A stretch of DNA of 24,546 nt from NCBI GenBank assembly GCA_902797555.1, contig CADBTM010000208.1:1-24546 (forward strand), given 5' to 3'. How positions within the stretch are numbered: the stretch's first letter is position 1; every line of letters begins with the position of its first letter. Below the pieces are notes generated by a model, which was given only the letters and a program-made list of their open reading frames with translations, was not told the origin of the DNA and did no database searches. Source of the stretch: Oscillospiraceae bacterium (GTDB lineage: Bacteria; Bacillota; Clostridia; Oscillospirales; Butyricicoccaceae). Position numbers and translations under genes: made by a program. Shown here one piece after another: positions 15,280-22,307 of the stretch.

Positions 15280-16674
15280 TTACAGATCCTGAGGGAAAAG
15301 GGAAGCAGTGTAGGTGATCCCTCTGTCGGTGATCACCCAGACGTCCATGTGGGCGTCCTGACCCAGCGGGGAGAGACGGAACAGCTGGGAGGCGGGAACA
15401 AAGAGATTTCCCCCTGCCAGCACCTTGGAATAGAAGAACGGCCGGTTGGCTGTGGTGGCATATTCCCGCCCGTCGGTCATGGAGCAGGCGACGATGCCGG
15501 TACAGTGATCCTTGCTTCCGCAAAAGTCCGGGGAGAGGGTGATCTCCTCGCCGTTTGCGGTCAGGCGAAACTCGTCGCCCCGCCGGGTCTTTTCCAGCTT
15601 GGCCGGAACGCGGCGCGGGGCGGCATAGCCCGCCCCCGCCAGCCGGGGACGGATGATGTACAGAATCCCGTGCCACGCCTGCAAAAACTGCTCCACCGGA
15701 TAGATCCGGTCGGAAAAACCGTCCGGCCGTCCGTACGAGTCGATCACCCGAACCATCTCCCGTCCGTCTGCTTCGGTAAGACCGCGAACGGTAAGCAGAT
15801 GGCCGGCTGTAAAGCCGGGGGTATTGTCCATATACGGCGCATTATCCGAGGCGCGCTCCCGGGTGTTGGAGTAAGCCACGTTGCATCCCACGGAATAGCC
15901 CGCCGCCAGCTCCTGCCGGATGGTGTCCATGTCTCCGTAGGTGAGCCAGGTCTCAAAGCCCCAGCTTGCCGCAGCCGCCACGGTAAATGCCCAGTTGCCA
16001 AAGCCCTCGTAAAGATGATCCCAACAGCTGAGCGCCGCCTCCTCGGGAAGCAGATCGCAGCCCAGGGCGTTCATCATCACGGTGGCGGTGGTGGGACTGC
16101 ACATCACCGAGCCGATGTTGGGATCCCGGATCATCTGGGAATAGCGGGGTGCAGGAAGGTCGATCTCTTTGTGGGGGAGGGCGTTGCCCATGTGATCCTC
16201 CAGCGACAGCCGGAACGAGGCCGCCAGCAGCCTCAGCGCCGGGGCGGGAAGATCGGCGCGCTCCCGCCGCAGGGTACAGGAAAGCTGGATTGCATCCCCC
16301 TGCACACCGTCCTTCATCAGCAGCGTGTCGGTGCTCACCCGGGCAATGTCATCCCCCTGACCGGCAATGCTGGTGCGGCAGGCAAAGGGCGACCACACGC
16401 CCCAGCTCATCCATTCCGACCACGTTTGCCCGGAGCGCACCCGGCATTTTGCCTCGGAAACGCTGCCCTCGGGCAGGTCGGTGTTCCAGCTCATCACCAG
16501 CTCGGTAAAGGGGGATACCTCGATCTCGGGGGAGACAAAGCATCCTTCCAAGGCGCCGTCCGCCAGCAGCAGGGCGCCCCGTCCGATATTCGGCGCAGGG
16601 ATCAGCCCTTGGACACTGCCCTTGGAAAAATCGGCGCCGCAGGAAAACAGGATCGTTTGATTCATTGCAATCAT
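15280..16674 (-). CDS. C39-like cysteine peptidase domain protein
   Basis: A 464-residue protein with three parts: a predicted beta-rich N-terminal region (about 1-160, with WSEWMSWGVWSPF), a papain-like C39 domain (about 165-345), and a C-terminal extension. Catalytic candidates are C192 in SVMCSPTTATVMMNALG, H292 in TAGHLLTVRG and D312 in VIDSYG. Relatives of this architecture are usually secreted, yet no signal peptide or membrane segment is present. The peptidase is therefore either cytoplasmic, exported by another route, or not a peptidase in practice. The start is uncertain: ATG 16674 or ATG 16665, neither with a good ribosome site. It is first in a two-gene operon with the membrane protein. 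Confidence 0.8.
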   Translation of the reverse strand: MIAMNQTILFSCGADFSKGSVQGLIPAPNIGRGALLLADGALEGCFVSPEIEVSPFTELVMSWNTDLPEGSVSEAKCRVRSGQTWSEWMSWGVWSPFACRTSIAGQGDDIARVSTDTLLMKDGVQGDAIQLSCTLRRERADLPAPALRLLAASFRLSLEDHMGNALPHKEIDLPAPRYSQMIRDPNIGSVMCSPTTATVMMNALGCDLLPEEAALSCWDHLYEGFGNWAFTVAAAASWGFETWLTYGDMDTIRQELAAGYSVGCNVAYSNTRERASDNAPYMDNTPGFTAGHLLTVRGLTEADGREMVRVIDSYGRPDGFSDRIYPVEQFLQAWHGILYIIRPRLAGAGYAAPRRVPAKLEKTRRGDEFRLTANGEEITLSPDFCGSKDHCTGIVACSMTDGREYATTANRPFFYSKVLAGGNLFVPASQLFRLSPLGQDAHMDVWVITDRGITYTASLFPQDL

Positions 16675-16712
16675 CCATTCTATCGTGTTTGTTCTACCAA
16701 TTCTCTTTCATC

Positions 16713-16741
16713 ATTATACAGTACAAAAGCGCCGTTGAAAA
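16713..16741 (-). promoter_or_regulatory. Promoter of the C39-peptidase operon
   Basis: On the minus strand: -35 TTTTCA (16741-16736), 17-base spacer, -10 TATAAT (16718-16713). The -10 is perfect and the -35 matches at four of six positions. The predicted start is about 32 bases before ATG 16674. Confidence 0.65.
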
Positions 16742-16776
16742 GGGTTTTTGACAAAAAAGTAAAAAACCTTTATCAG

Positions 16777-16793
16777 GATTTGTTTGTCAAATC
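16777..16793. repeat. Inverted repeat between the C39-peptidase and nrdR promoters
   Basis: GATTTG-TTTGT-CAAATC is a perfect 6+6 inverted repeat with a 5-base centre. A second, smaller one, GCAAT-GAA-ATTGC, lies at 16800-16812, ending just before the nrdR -35. Either may be a protein binding site; neither resembles the known NrdR box. Confidence 0.4.
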
Positions 16794-16814
16794 AAGACGG
16801 CAATGAAATTGCTC

Positions 16815-16843
16815 TTGCACTTTTTGTTCAAAAGAGGTATAAT
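16815..16843 (+). promoter_or_regulatory. Promoter of nrdR
   Basis: -35 TTGCAC at 16815-16820, exactly 17 bases, -10 TATAAT at 16838-16843. The transcript would start near 16850, downstream of an in-frame ATG at 16803, which rules that ATG out as the translation start. Confidence 0.85.
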
Positions 16844-16880
16844 TACTTCAGAGTATAAAATCGGAAATGAGGTGTCTTTC

Positions 16881-17336
16881 GTGCGTTGTCCCTATTGCGC
16901 GTATTCCGAAAGCAAGGTCATCGATTCCCGTCCCACCGATGAGAGCAACAGCATCCGCCGCCGCAGAGAGTGTCTTTCCTGCGGAAAGCGCTTTACCACC
17001 TATGAAACGGTGGAAAGTCTGCCTCTTGTGGTGGTGAAAAAGGACGGTTCCCGTCAGTCCTTTGACCGGAACAAGATCCTCAACGGTTTGCTCCGTGCCT
17101 GTGAAAAGCGGCCTGTCTCGCTGGAAACGCTGGAAAAGGCAGTTACCGATATCGAACAGCAGCTGCTCAATTCCATGGAGCGGGAGATTCCCTCCGAACA
17201 CATCGGCGAGCTGGTGATGGAGCAGCTCAAGCACATCGATCAGGTGGCCTATGTCCGCTTTGCCTCGGTGTACCGTCAGTTCAAGGATATCGACAGCTTT
17301 ATGGAGGAGCTCAACCGCCTGCTTGCCACAGAATAA
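16881..17336 (+). CDS. nrdR: Transcriptional repressor NrdR
   Basis: A 151-residue NrdR of normal length. The zinc ribbon is C3/C6 (VRCPYC) and C31/C34 (CLSCGKRFTTYE), joined by the basic SIRRRRE segment that binds DNA. An ATP-cone follows (VVKKDGSRQSFDRNKILNGLLRACEKRPV and the remaining helices up to VAYVRFASVYRQFKDID). NrdR reads ATP/dATP and represses ribonucleotide reductase genes by binding NrdR boxes. The start is GTG 16881, as the family starts with (M)RCPYC, with GAGGTG six bases upstream. The frame is open back to 16803 but that part overlaps the promoter. No ribonucleotide reductase gene is in the window. Confidence 0.95.
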   Translation: MRCPYCAYSESKVIDSRPTDESNSIRRRRECLSCGKRFTTYETVESLPLVVVKKDGSRQSFDRNKILNGLLRACEKRPVSLETLEKAVTDIEQQLLNSMEREIPSEHIGELVMEQLKHIDQVAYVRFASVYRQFKDIDSFMEELNRLLATE

Positions 17337-17363
17337 CGGATCCTGAAATAATAACTGATCCTG

Positions 17364-17394
17364 AAAAAAGCCCCGGATTTCCGGGGCTTTTTTT
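17364..17394. terminator. Bidirectional terminator between nrdR and the Fis-type regulator
   Basis: Six A, then GCCCCGG at 17370-17376 pairing with CCGGGGC at 17381-17387 over an ATTT loop, then seven T. It is well formed in both directions and serves the two converging genes. Confidence 0.93.
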
Positions 17395-17402
17395 ATTCGC
17401 AT

Positions 17403-18398
17403 TTATTCCAGATCCTCCTGGCGGGTCAGATTGTATTCGGTGATCTTGCGGGAAAGGGTGGCGGGGGAGGAGTCCAGCGCCGCGGCGGCCTTGCGGATGC
17501 TGCCGTATTGCTCCACGTATTGCCGGATGATCATGATCTCGTAATCGGTCACCATCTGCTTGAGAGAGCGTGGCTTCGGCAGGCGGGAGGGGGAGGCTTG
17601 AGAGGACTGGAGCTGACTGTGTATGGCCATGCAGCTGCTGAGCAGCTCGAGAGAATCGATGCGGGTCTCGTCGCTGAGAAAGGCCATCCGCTCCACCGTC
17701 TGGGTGAGCTGACGGGTGTTTCCCGGCCAGTCATAATCCAAAATCGCCTGCATCACCTTGGGGCTGACGGTGCGGCGAAGACGGTATTCCGTGTGGAAAT
17801 GCTCCAGCTGCTGCAGGGAGATCAGAAGAACGTCCTCCGGACGCTTCCGAAGAGGTGGAATGTCAAAGATCATCTGATTGAAACAGTAGACCATGGATGG
17901 GATCAGTCCTGTGACACCATCCTGCATGGAACGCTCCCACAGAGAGACGATAAAACGGGTCTCCTTCGCTTGTCCCTCAGAGCTCTGTATGTAATTCATC
18001 AGCAGATTCTGAAGTTTTTGGGAGAGCAGGTCGGCATTTTCCAGATAGAGCGATCCGCCCACGGCCCTCTGGAGCAGGCCAAGATCCCTGCGCACCGCTG
18101 TCCCGAACAGCTCTTTCTGCAGATGCTCCTCGGGAAGATAGGCACAATTCAGCTTGATGAACGGCCCCCTCACGTGGGAAGAAAGATCATGGGCATGTTG
18201 GGCGATCAGATCCTTTCCGGTGCCCTTTTCCCCAAAGATAGTGAGGGGAATATTCTTCTTTCCGGCACGGTTGAGCATATCCAGCTGGCGAAGCATGTCC
18301 GGATTGTCCGTGCCGATCGCTCCGTGCACATATTGAGAGAGGGGAAGGCGGAGGTGCAGCGCGCCGTCCACGATGTCACAATAGTCTTGGATCTTCAT
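17403..18398 (-). CDS. Fis-type regulator with a degenerate AAA+ (sigma-54 activator-like) domain
   Basis: A 331-residue protein. After a short N-terminus with no PAS, GAF or receiver domain, residues 50-245 resemble the AAA+ domain of sigma-54 activators. Walker A is intact (GEKGTGK, 56-62), and ELFG (96-99) and PLRKRPEDV (182-190) are recognisable. The GAFTGA loop that contacts sigma-54 is absent (ELFG runs almost directly to LGLLQRAVGG). The Walker B pair DE reads EN (120-121), and the arginine-finger segment (FREDLYYRLN in the family) reads IPSMVYCFNQ. A Fis-type helix-turn-helix is at about 300-322 (RKAAAALDSSPATLSRKI). I infer a DNA-binding regulator not acting through sigma-54, comparable in logic to TyrR. 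ATG 18398 is preferred over GTG 18407 because GGTGA precedes it. Confidence 0.85.
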   Translation of the reverse strand: MKIQDYCDIVDGALHLRLPLSQYVHGAIGTDNPDMLRQLDMLNRAGKKNIPLTIFGEKGTGKDLIAQHAHDLSSHVRGPFIKLNCAYLPEEHLQKELFGTAVRRDLGLLQRAVGGSLYLENADLLSQKLQNLLMNYIQSSEGQAKETRFIVSLWERSMQDGVTGLIPSMVYCFNQMIFDIPPLRKRPEDVLLISLQQLEHFHTEYRLRRTVSPKVMQAILDYDWPGNTRQLTQTVERMAFLSDETRIDSLELLSSCMAIHSQLQSSQASPSRLPKPRSLKQMVTDYEIMIIRQYVEQYGSIRKAAAALDSSPATLSRKITEYNLTRQEDLE

Positions 18399-18410
18399 GG
18401 GAGTCACCGA

Positions 18411-19235
18411 TCAGAACAGTTCGTCCAGCTCCTGCATGGCGGTATGGTGTGCCTGGAGGTTGGTCACGTTTTTCTCCACATCCTGAGAGGCGATGTTCAG
18501 CAGGAGAAGATTGATCCAGGCCATACCCGCCGTGTAGGATTCCAGAAAGTCAAAGGATTTGCGTCGAGTGATGAAGTAGTAGTCGGAAAGCAGGGCAAAG
18601 GGGGAGTCATCCCGGTCGGTGAGGCTGATGATGCGGTATCCGGCTTGCCGCAGGCTGCGCAGCGTAAAGACCGTCGGCTTGTAATACAGATTAAAGCCGA
18701 TGCCGATAACAAGGGAGGAGCGGTCGTGGCAGGTGTAGTAGTCCGCCAGACCCATGCTGCCCATCAGATGCTGCGACTTGATACCCAGCTTGGACAGACC
18801 GTTGGTGAGAGAACAGGCATAAGGCAGCGTGCCCGGGCTGCACACCACCAGCACCTCCGGAGCGCTGAGGATATCTTGGGTCAGCATATCCAGCTTGGTC
18901 ATATCCAGCTCGCGGATCAGATCCTGCAGGTTGCTGATCTCCTTGGAAAACAGCTCGTCCATGATGCTTTGCATCGAGCGCTTCGCAATGGTTTCCACGG
19001 GGGACTGATAAAGGATCGGACGCAAAACATCCCGAAATGCCTCCAGCGAATCGGCGCCGAAGGCGCGAAACAGAGCGATCAGCTCTTCATACGTGGCGCC
19101 GGAAAGGCTGCACAAATGCGCCATGTCCGAATAGAGAATGGTGTGCACATTGTCTGATGTAAAAGCAAGCAGCTTTTCATCCACAGGGTTGACCAGATTC
19201 CTCCGTAAAACGGCTAAGTAATCCTTGTTTGCCAA
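18411..19235 (-). CDS. MurR/RpiR family transcriptional regulator (HTH + SIS)
   Basis: An RpiR-type regulator of about 274 residues. The N-terminal helix-turn-helix is at about residues 15-75 (DMAHLCSLSGATYEELIALFRAFG), and a SIS domain follows at about 110-240 (VLVVCSPGTLPYACSLTNGLSKLGIK, then LVIGIGFNLYYKPTVFTLRSLRQAGYRIISLTD). SIS domains in this family sense phosphosugars such as MurNAc-6-phosphate. The usual sugar-binding GxGxS loop is not clear here (CSPGTLPYA), so the ligand may differ. TTG 19235, preceded by AAGGGGGAAGG, is preferred. ATG 19256 is in frame but has no ribosome site. Its stop is 12 bases before the next regulator's ATG, so the two form one operon, divergent from the hydrolase/Opp genes. 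Confidence 0.85.
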   Translation of the reverse strand: MANKDYLAVLRRNLVNPVDEKLLAFTSDNVHTILYSDMAHLCSLSGATYEELIALFRAFGADSLEAFRDVLRPILYQSPVETIAKRSMQSIMDELFSKEISNLQDLIRELDMTKLDMLTQDILSAPEVLVVCSPGTLPYACSLTNGLSKLGIKSQHLMGSMGLADYYTCHDRSSLVIGIGFNLYYKPTVFTLRSLRQAGYRIISLTDRDDSPFALLSDYYFITRRKSFDFLESYTAGMAWINLLLLNIASQDVEKNVTNLQAHHTAMQELDELF

Positions 19236-19282
19236 GAGACCTTCCCCCTTAAACATTTGGTATTTAAAAACTTTATGGTTAT

Positions 19283-19311
19283 AGTAAACAATTAGAATGG
19301 GGAAAAGTCAA
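19283..19311 (-). promoter_or_regulatory. Promoter of the rpiR-type regulator operon
   Basis: On the minus strand: -35 TTGACT (19311-19306), 17-base spacer, -10 TTTACT (19288-19283). The -35 is good and the -10 fair; TATAAC a few bases on is an alternative -10 with poorer spacing. Confidence 0.6.
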
Positions 19312-19319
19312 TCAAATTT

Positions 19320-19331
19320 AGACGATCGTCT
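19320..19331. promoter_or_regulatory. 12-bp palindrome, candidate operator
   Basis: AGACGATCGTCT is perfectly self-complementary. It lies between the two divergent -35 boxes (19311 and 19352), a place where a dimeric regulator could control both directions. The binding protein is not known; the adjacent RpiR and Fis-type regulators are the obvious candidates. Confidence 0.5.
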
Positions 19332-19351
19332 CATTTTTGGAACAGATCGAA

Positions 19352-19381
19352 TTGAAATGGCCAACTATGCTTTGCTATAAT
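19352..19381 (+). promoter_or_regulatory. Extended -10 promoter of the hydrolase/Opp operon
   Basis: -35 TTGAAA at 19352-19357, 18-base spacer, -10 TATAAT at 19376-19381 with an extended TGC immediately before it. The predicted start is near 19388, giving a leader of about 147 bases before ATG 19535. No sigma-54 type GG-N10-GC arrangement fits this site. Confidence 0.8.
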
Positions 19382-19387
19382 CATCCC

Positions 19388-19516
19388 AACAAAAACCGAA
19401 CGCGATAAAAGTACCCTATACATACTGGAGGAACGGCGGCCACGCCCGTCTCCCGATTCTTCCCCCATAAGAGTTCGGGAGGAGTTCCTTATCCGTGCCG
19501 CCGTTCCTATTTTTGA
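19388..19516 (+). ncRNA. Structured leader ending in a terminator-like hairpin (attenuator or small RNA)
   Basis: The outer stem pairs 19429-19443 (AGGAACGGCGG, one bulged C, CAC) with 19495-19508 (GTGCCGCCGTTCCT). Inside it a second stem pairs CTCCCGA (19450-19456) with TCGGGAG (19475-19481), topped by a TCTT/AAGA pairing around a C-rich loop. The outer stem is followed by TATTTTTG at 19508-19515, as in an intrinsic terminator. It lies after the only promoter that can serve the + strand here and before the hydrolase gene. If it terminates, a free RNA of about 128 bases results. A second copy of GTTCCT at 19484-19489 could compete with the 3' arm for AGGAAC. No T-box sequence or known riboswitch core was recognised. 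Confidence 0.6.
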
Positions 19517-19534
19517 GTGGAGAATGTGGTCGCC

Positions 19535-20242
19535 ATGCAAAGAGTGATTTGCCTCGTTCCCTCCGCAGATCTTTTTGATCCGACGGTGAGCACTTTCAAG
19601 GATACTTACAAGGTGAGCAACAATTGCGCCAAGAGAGCCGCGGAGGCAGGAGCGATCCCCGTGGGTCTCGCTCCCGTGGACGGATGGGTTCCGGAAGGGG
19701 AGCTGGAGCGGTTCGACGGATATCTGGTTCAGGGCGGTGCAAGATTTTATCCCTATCATTATCAGATCATGCACGACGCCTACACCAACGGCAAGCGTTA
19801 TCTGGGCTTGTGTCTGGGCTCGCAGCTGATCCATTCCTACCTGATGTTGCGCCGCCGCACGGAGGAGCTGGGCTATTCCGGCGATCTGATCCGCGCCATG
19901 TGGAAGGTAAAGAATGAGACCGGTTTTGTCTCTCTGGAAGAGGTTCCCGGCCATCGGATGCCGCCTCACGTCCGCGGAAATGAGGATAGCGTGAAGCACA
20001 GCGTGGATGTTCTTCCCGGGACGATGCTCCGCCGTCTGGTGGGAAGAGATACCATCGTCGGCGCATCCTACCACGATCTCCGTGTCCCCAACGACACCCC
20101 GCTCACCATCAACGCCCGTGCCTCCCATGACCCGGAAACGGTGGAGGGCGTGGAGCTGGCTCCCAACATTCTGGGCGTCCAGTTCCACCCGGAGATTGAC
20201 GATGCCCTTCCCGAGATCTTCCGCTTCCTGACGGAAGACTGA
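19535..20242 (+). CDS. Class I glutamine-amidotransferase-like hydrolase (peptidase C26 family)
   Basis: A 235-residue protein with the catalytic triad of class I amidotransferases and gamma-glutamyl hydrolases: C93 in GLCLGSQ, and H218 with E220 in GVQFHPEID. It stands alone without a synthetase domain, as do gamma-glutamyl-GABA hydrolase (PuuD) and other C26 peptidases, so cleavage of a gamma-glutamyl amide or peptide bond is the likely activity. No signal peptide is present, so it acts in the cytoplasm. ATG 19535 is used because the family starts within a few residues of the first strand (VICLVPSAD). GGAG lies 12 bases upstream, a rather long distance, and in-frame GTG codons at 19517 and 19526 are alternatives. 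It is first in the Opp transporter operon. Confidence 0.85.
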   Translation: MQRVICLVPSADLFDPTVSTFKDTYKVSNNCAKRAAEAGAIPVGLAPVDGWVPEGELERFDGYLVQGGARFYPYHYQIMHDAYTNGKRYLGLCLGSQLIHSYLMLRRRTEELGYSGDLIRAMWKVKNETGFVSLEEVPGHRMPPHVRGNEDSVKHSVDVLPGTMLRRLVGRDTIVGASYHDLRVPNDTPLTINARASHDPETVEGVELAPNILGVQFHPEIDDALPEIFRFLTED

Positions 20243-20253
20243 AACCGTATTAT

Positions 20254-20268
20254 AGCCGTTTCGGCTTT
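20254..20268 (+). other. Small hairpin between the hydrolase and binding-protein genes
   Basis: AGCCG-TTT-CGGCT followed by TT. The 5-bp stem and very short T run make it too weak for full termination. It could only modulate read-through or RNA decay. No convincing promoter was found between the two genes, so the binding-protein gene is probably read from 19352-19381. Confidence 0.3.
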
Positions 20269-20311
20269 AATAAAAGGAAAGCATGCAAAAACAGAAAAGG
20301 AGATGAATTTC

Positions 20312-22261
20312 ATGAGGAAGCCCCGTATGCTCGCAACGTTGCTGGCAGTGGCTATGCTTGTGACTGTGCTGGCCGCCTGCGGCAACAGCACCACGACCAC
20401 TACTCCCGGCACCACGACCACTACTCCCGGTACCACGACCACTACCCCCGGCACGACCACCCCCGGCACCACAACCCCTGCGACGCCAACCGCCTCTGAA
20501 AAAGTGTATCGCACGTATCTGACTGCGGATATCCCGCTGATGAACGCCCACGACTACACCGACACCAGCATTGAAACCCCCATCTTCTACTGTCTGGCCG
20601 GCATCTTCCGTCCCGTTCCCGATGATGACGGAAACGGCTACCATTACGTAGGCGATATGGCCACCGACCTGCCCGAGCTGGTCAAGACCGAAGAAAATCA
20701 GACCCACACCAAGTACGTTCAGGAGACTCAGGCCGACGGCACCAGCATCTATAAGCCTGAAGAAGAGACCGTTACCCTGACCACCTGGCAGTGGACCATC
20801 CGCGACGGCATGACCTGGCACAACGGCGAAACGCTGGACGCCGAGGATCTTGTTTACTCCTGGAAAATGCTGATGGATCCCGTCCTCTCCAACCGCATGG
20901 CCAACTTCCTGTACAACAACGGTATCGTCCTGTATAACGGCGAGAAGTACTTCCGCGGCGACTGCGAATGGGAAGATGTGGGCATCAAGGTTCTGCCCGA
21001 CGGCAAGACCATGCAGATCATCGCAGTCGGCACCCCCGACCAGTCCTCCGTGATGAGCCACTTCAACAGCCGCGTCTGCTATCCCGTTTACGAGCCGTTC
21101 TATGAGGCCGGCATGAGCGCGGATCGCACCGAGACCACCTACGGCGACACCCTGGAGCACTGGATGGGCTGCGGCCCCTACATCTTTGAGGAGTGGGCCC
21201 AGAACAACAAGATGGTCTACAGAAAGAACCCCAACTACTGGCTGGCTGACCTGTTCCACTTCGACGTCGTCGAGGTCTACATCGTCAAGGAGCAGAATGC
21301 TGCCGTGCAGATGTTCGAGGCCGGCAAGCTGGACGACCTGACCCCCAATGCCGACACCATCGAGACCTATCTGGAGGATCCCCGTATGGTGAGCTATTCC
21401 TCCATTTACATCCCCTACATCGAGATCAACGACGGCTCTTCTCCCGTCAAGAACGAGAACAACCCCATCGCCGACACGCTGGAATGGCGCAAGTGCATCT
21501 ACCACGCCATCGACCGTGAGACCATCGCCAAGCAGTTCATGGGTCACATGGAGCCTGCCGGCTGGTACGTCAACGGCGAAGCCGGCATGCTGAGCCCCAA
21601 CGCCCAGACCTACCGTGAGTCTGAGTGGGGCAAGAAGGTGGAAGAGCTGGTCGCCAGCTGGTCCGCTCCCGGCCACACCACCGGCTACAATCCCGATCTG
21701 GCCCGTCAGTATCTGAAGGAAGCTCTCGCCAAGAAGGGCCTGCCCGAGGATACCCACATCGAGTGCATCTTCATCACCGATACCGGATCTCCCAGCTGGA
21801 GCGCTACCGCTCAGTGGCTGGACGTCCAGTTCGACGAGATCTTCAACGGTCAGGTTGACCTGACCCTGACGGTCTTCCCCGAGGAGATGAGCTACACCAA
21901 CGCCAAGAAGACCTACGCATGGGATCTGAACAACAACAACTGGGGCCGTGCGATGTCCCGCTTCTATCCCTACGAGTCCTTCTATTACTTCTCTTCCGGT
22001 TATCCCTCTCACCCCAACTGGTATCTGTCCTCCCGCTACGACGAGCAGTTCGATTACTGCCGCAGCATCCAGAACGAGTCTTATGACAAGATTCTGGAGG
22101 AGACCTACAAGCTGGAGATGATCTATCTGGAAGAAGTCATCAATTGCCCGGTCTACCAGAGAATCAACTATACTCTGTTCTCCAACCGCCTGAAGGTGCC
22201 CGTGAACACCTACATCCCGGGCTTCGGCTGGGGCACCATGTTCGGCGATATCGTCGAGTAA
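20312..22261 (+). CDS. Peptide ABC transporter substrate-binding lipoprotein (SBP family 5)
   Basis: A 649-residue extracytoplasmic solute-binding protein of the OppA/DppA type. The signal peptide ends in the lipobox LAAC (C23), followed by a Thr/Pro linker (about residues 27-57) that holds the binding domain off the membrane. Family 5 motifs include WTIRDGMTWHNGETLDAEDLVYSWKMLMDP, GCGPYIFEEW and YRKNPNYW. ATG 20312 is chosen because AGGAG (20298-20302) is nine bases upstream, whereas ATG 20303 touches that site. Codon use is markedly more biased to frequent codons than in neighbours, as expected for an abundant surface protein. The ligand is unknown; context suggests a peptide or gamma-glutamyl compound. 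A strong hairpin follows. Confidence 0.93.
   Translation: MRKPRMLATLLAVAMLVTVLAACGNSTTTTTPGTTTTTPGTTTTTPGTTTPGTTTPATPTASEKVYRTYLTADIPLMNAHDYTDTSIETPIFYCLAGIFRPVPDDDGNGYHYVGDMATDLPELVKTEENQTHTKYVQETQADGTSIYKPEEETVTLTTWQWTIRDGMTWHNGETLDAEDLVYSWKMLMDPVLSNRMANFLYNNGIVLYNGEKYFRGDCEWEDVGIKVLPDGKTMQIIAVGTPDQSSVMSHFNSRVCYPVYEPFYEAGMSADRTETTYGDTLEHWMGCGPYIFEEWAQNNKMVYRKNPNYWLADLFHFDVVEVYIVKEQNAAVQMFEAGKLDDLTPNADTIETYLEDPRMVSYSSIYIPYIEINDGSSPVKNENNPIADTLEWRKCIYHAIDRETIAKQFMGHMEPAGWYVNGEAGMLSPNAQTYRESEWGKKVEELVASWSAPGHTTGYNPDLARQYLKEALAKKGLPEDTHIECIFITDTGSPSWSATAQWLDVQFDEIFNGQVDLTLTVFPEEMSYTNAKKTYAWDLNNNNWGRAMSRFYPYESFYYFSSGYPSHPNWYLSSRYDEQFDYCRSIQNESYDKILEETYKLEMIYLEEVINCPVYQRINYTLFSNRLKVPVNTYIPGFGWGTMFGDIVE
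20390..20482 (+). repeat. In-gene tandem repeat encoding the Thr/Pro linker
   Basis: Three 21-base units (20390-20410, 20411-20431, 20432-20452) encode TTTTTPG each and differ at only one or two bases. Two 15-base units (20453-20482) encode TTTPG and TTTPA. The near-identity of units suggests recent expansion by slippage, so repeat number may vary between strains. Confidence 0.9.
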
Positions 22262-22307
22262 GGATCTGTCTGGCTTTTCGAATCGCAAAACAGTAAGCAT
22301 ACGAAAA

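Noticed and set aside
16803..16880. Upstream in-frame extension of nrdR starting at ATG 16803
   Set aside because: It overlaps the -35/-10 of the nrdR promoter and adds 26 residues not found in NrdR; GTG 16881 with GAGGTG is the real start.
17339..17367. Direct repeat GATCCTGAAA after nrdR
   Set aside because: Only two short copies with no flanking structure; probably a local duplication without function.
19358..19376. Sigma-54 type -24/-12 promoter (TGGCC ... TTTGCT) before the hydrolase gene
   Set aside because: The GG-to-GC distance is 15, not the required 12; the housekeeping extended -10 promoter fits much better.
19388..19516. T-box or tRNA-like identity for the structured leader
   Set aside because: No GGGTGG-type T-box sequence, no tRNA cloverleaf and no specifier-like loop could be found.
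20248..20253. TATTAT as a promoter for the binding-protein gene
   Set aside because: There is no acceptable -35 at 16-18 bases upstream.
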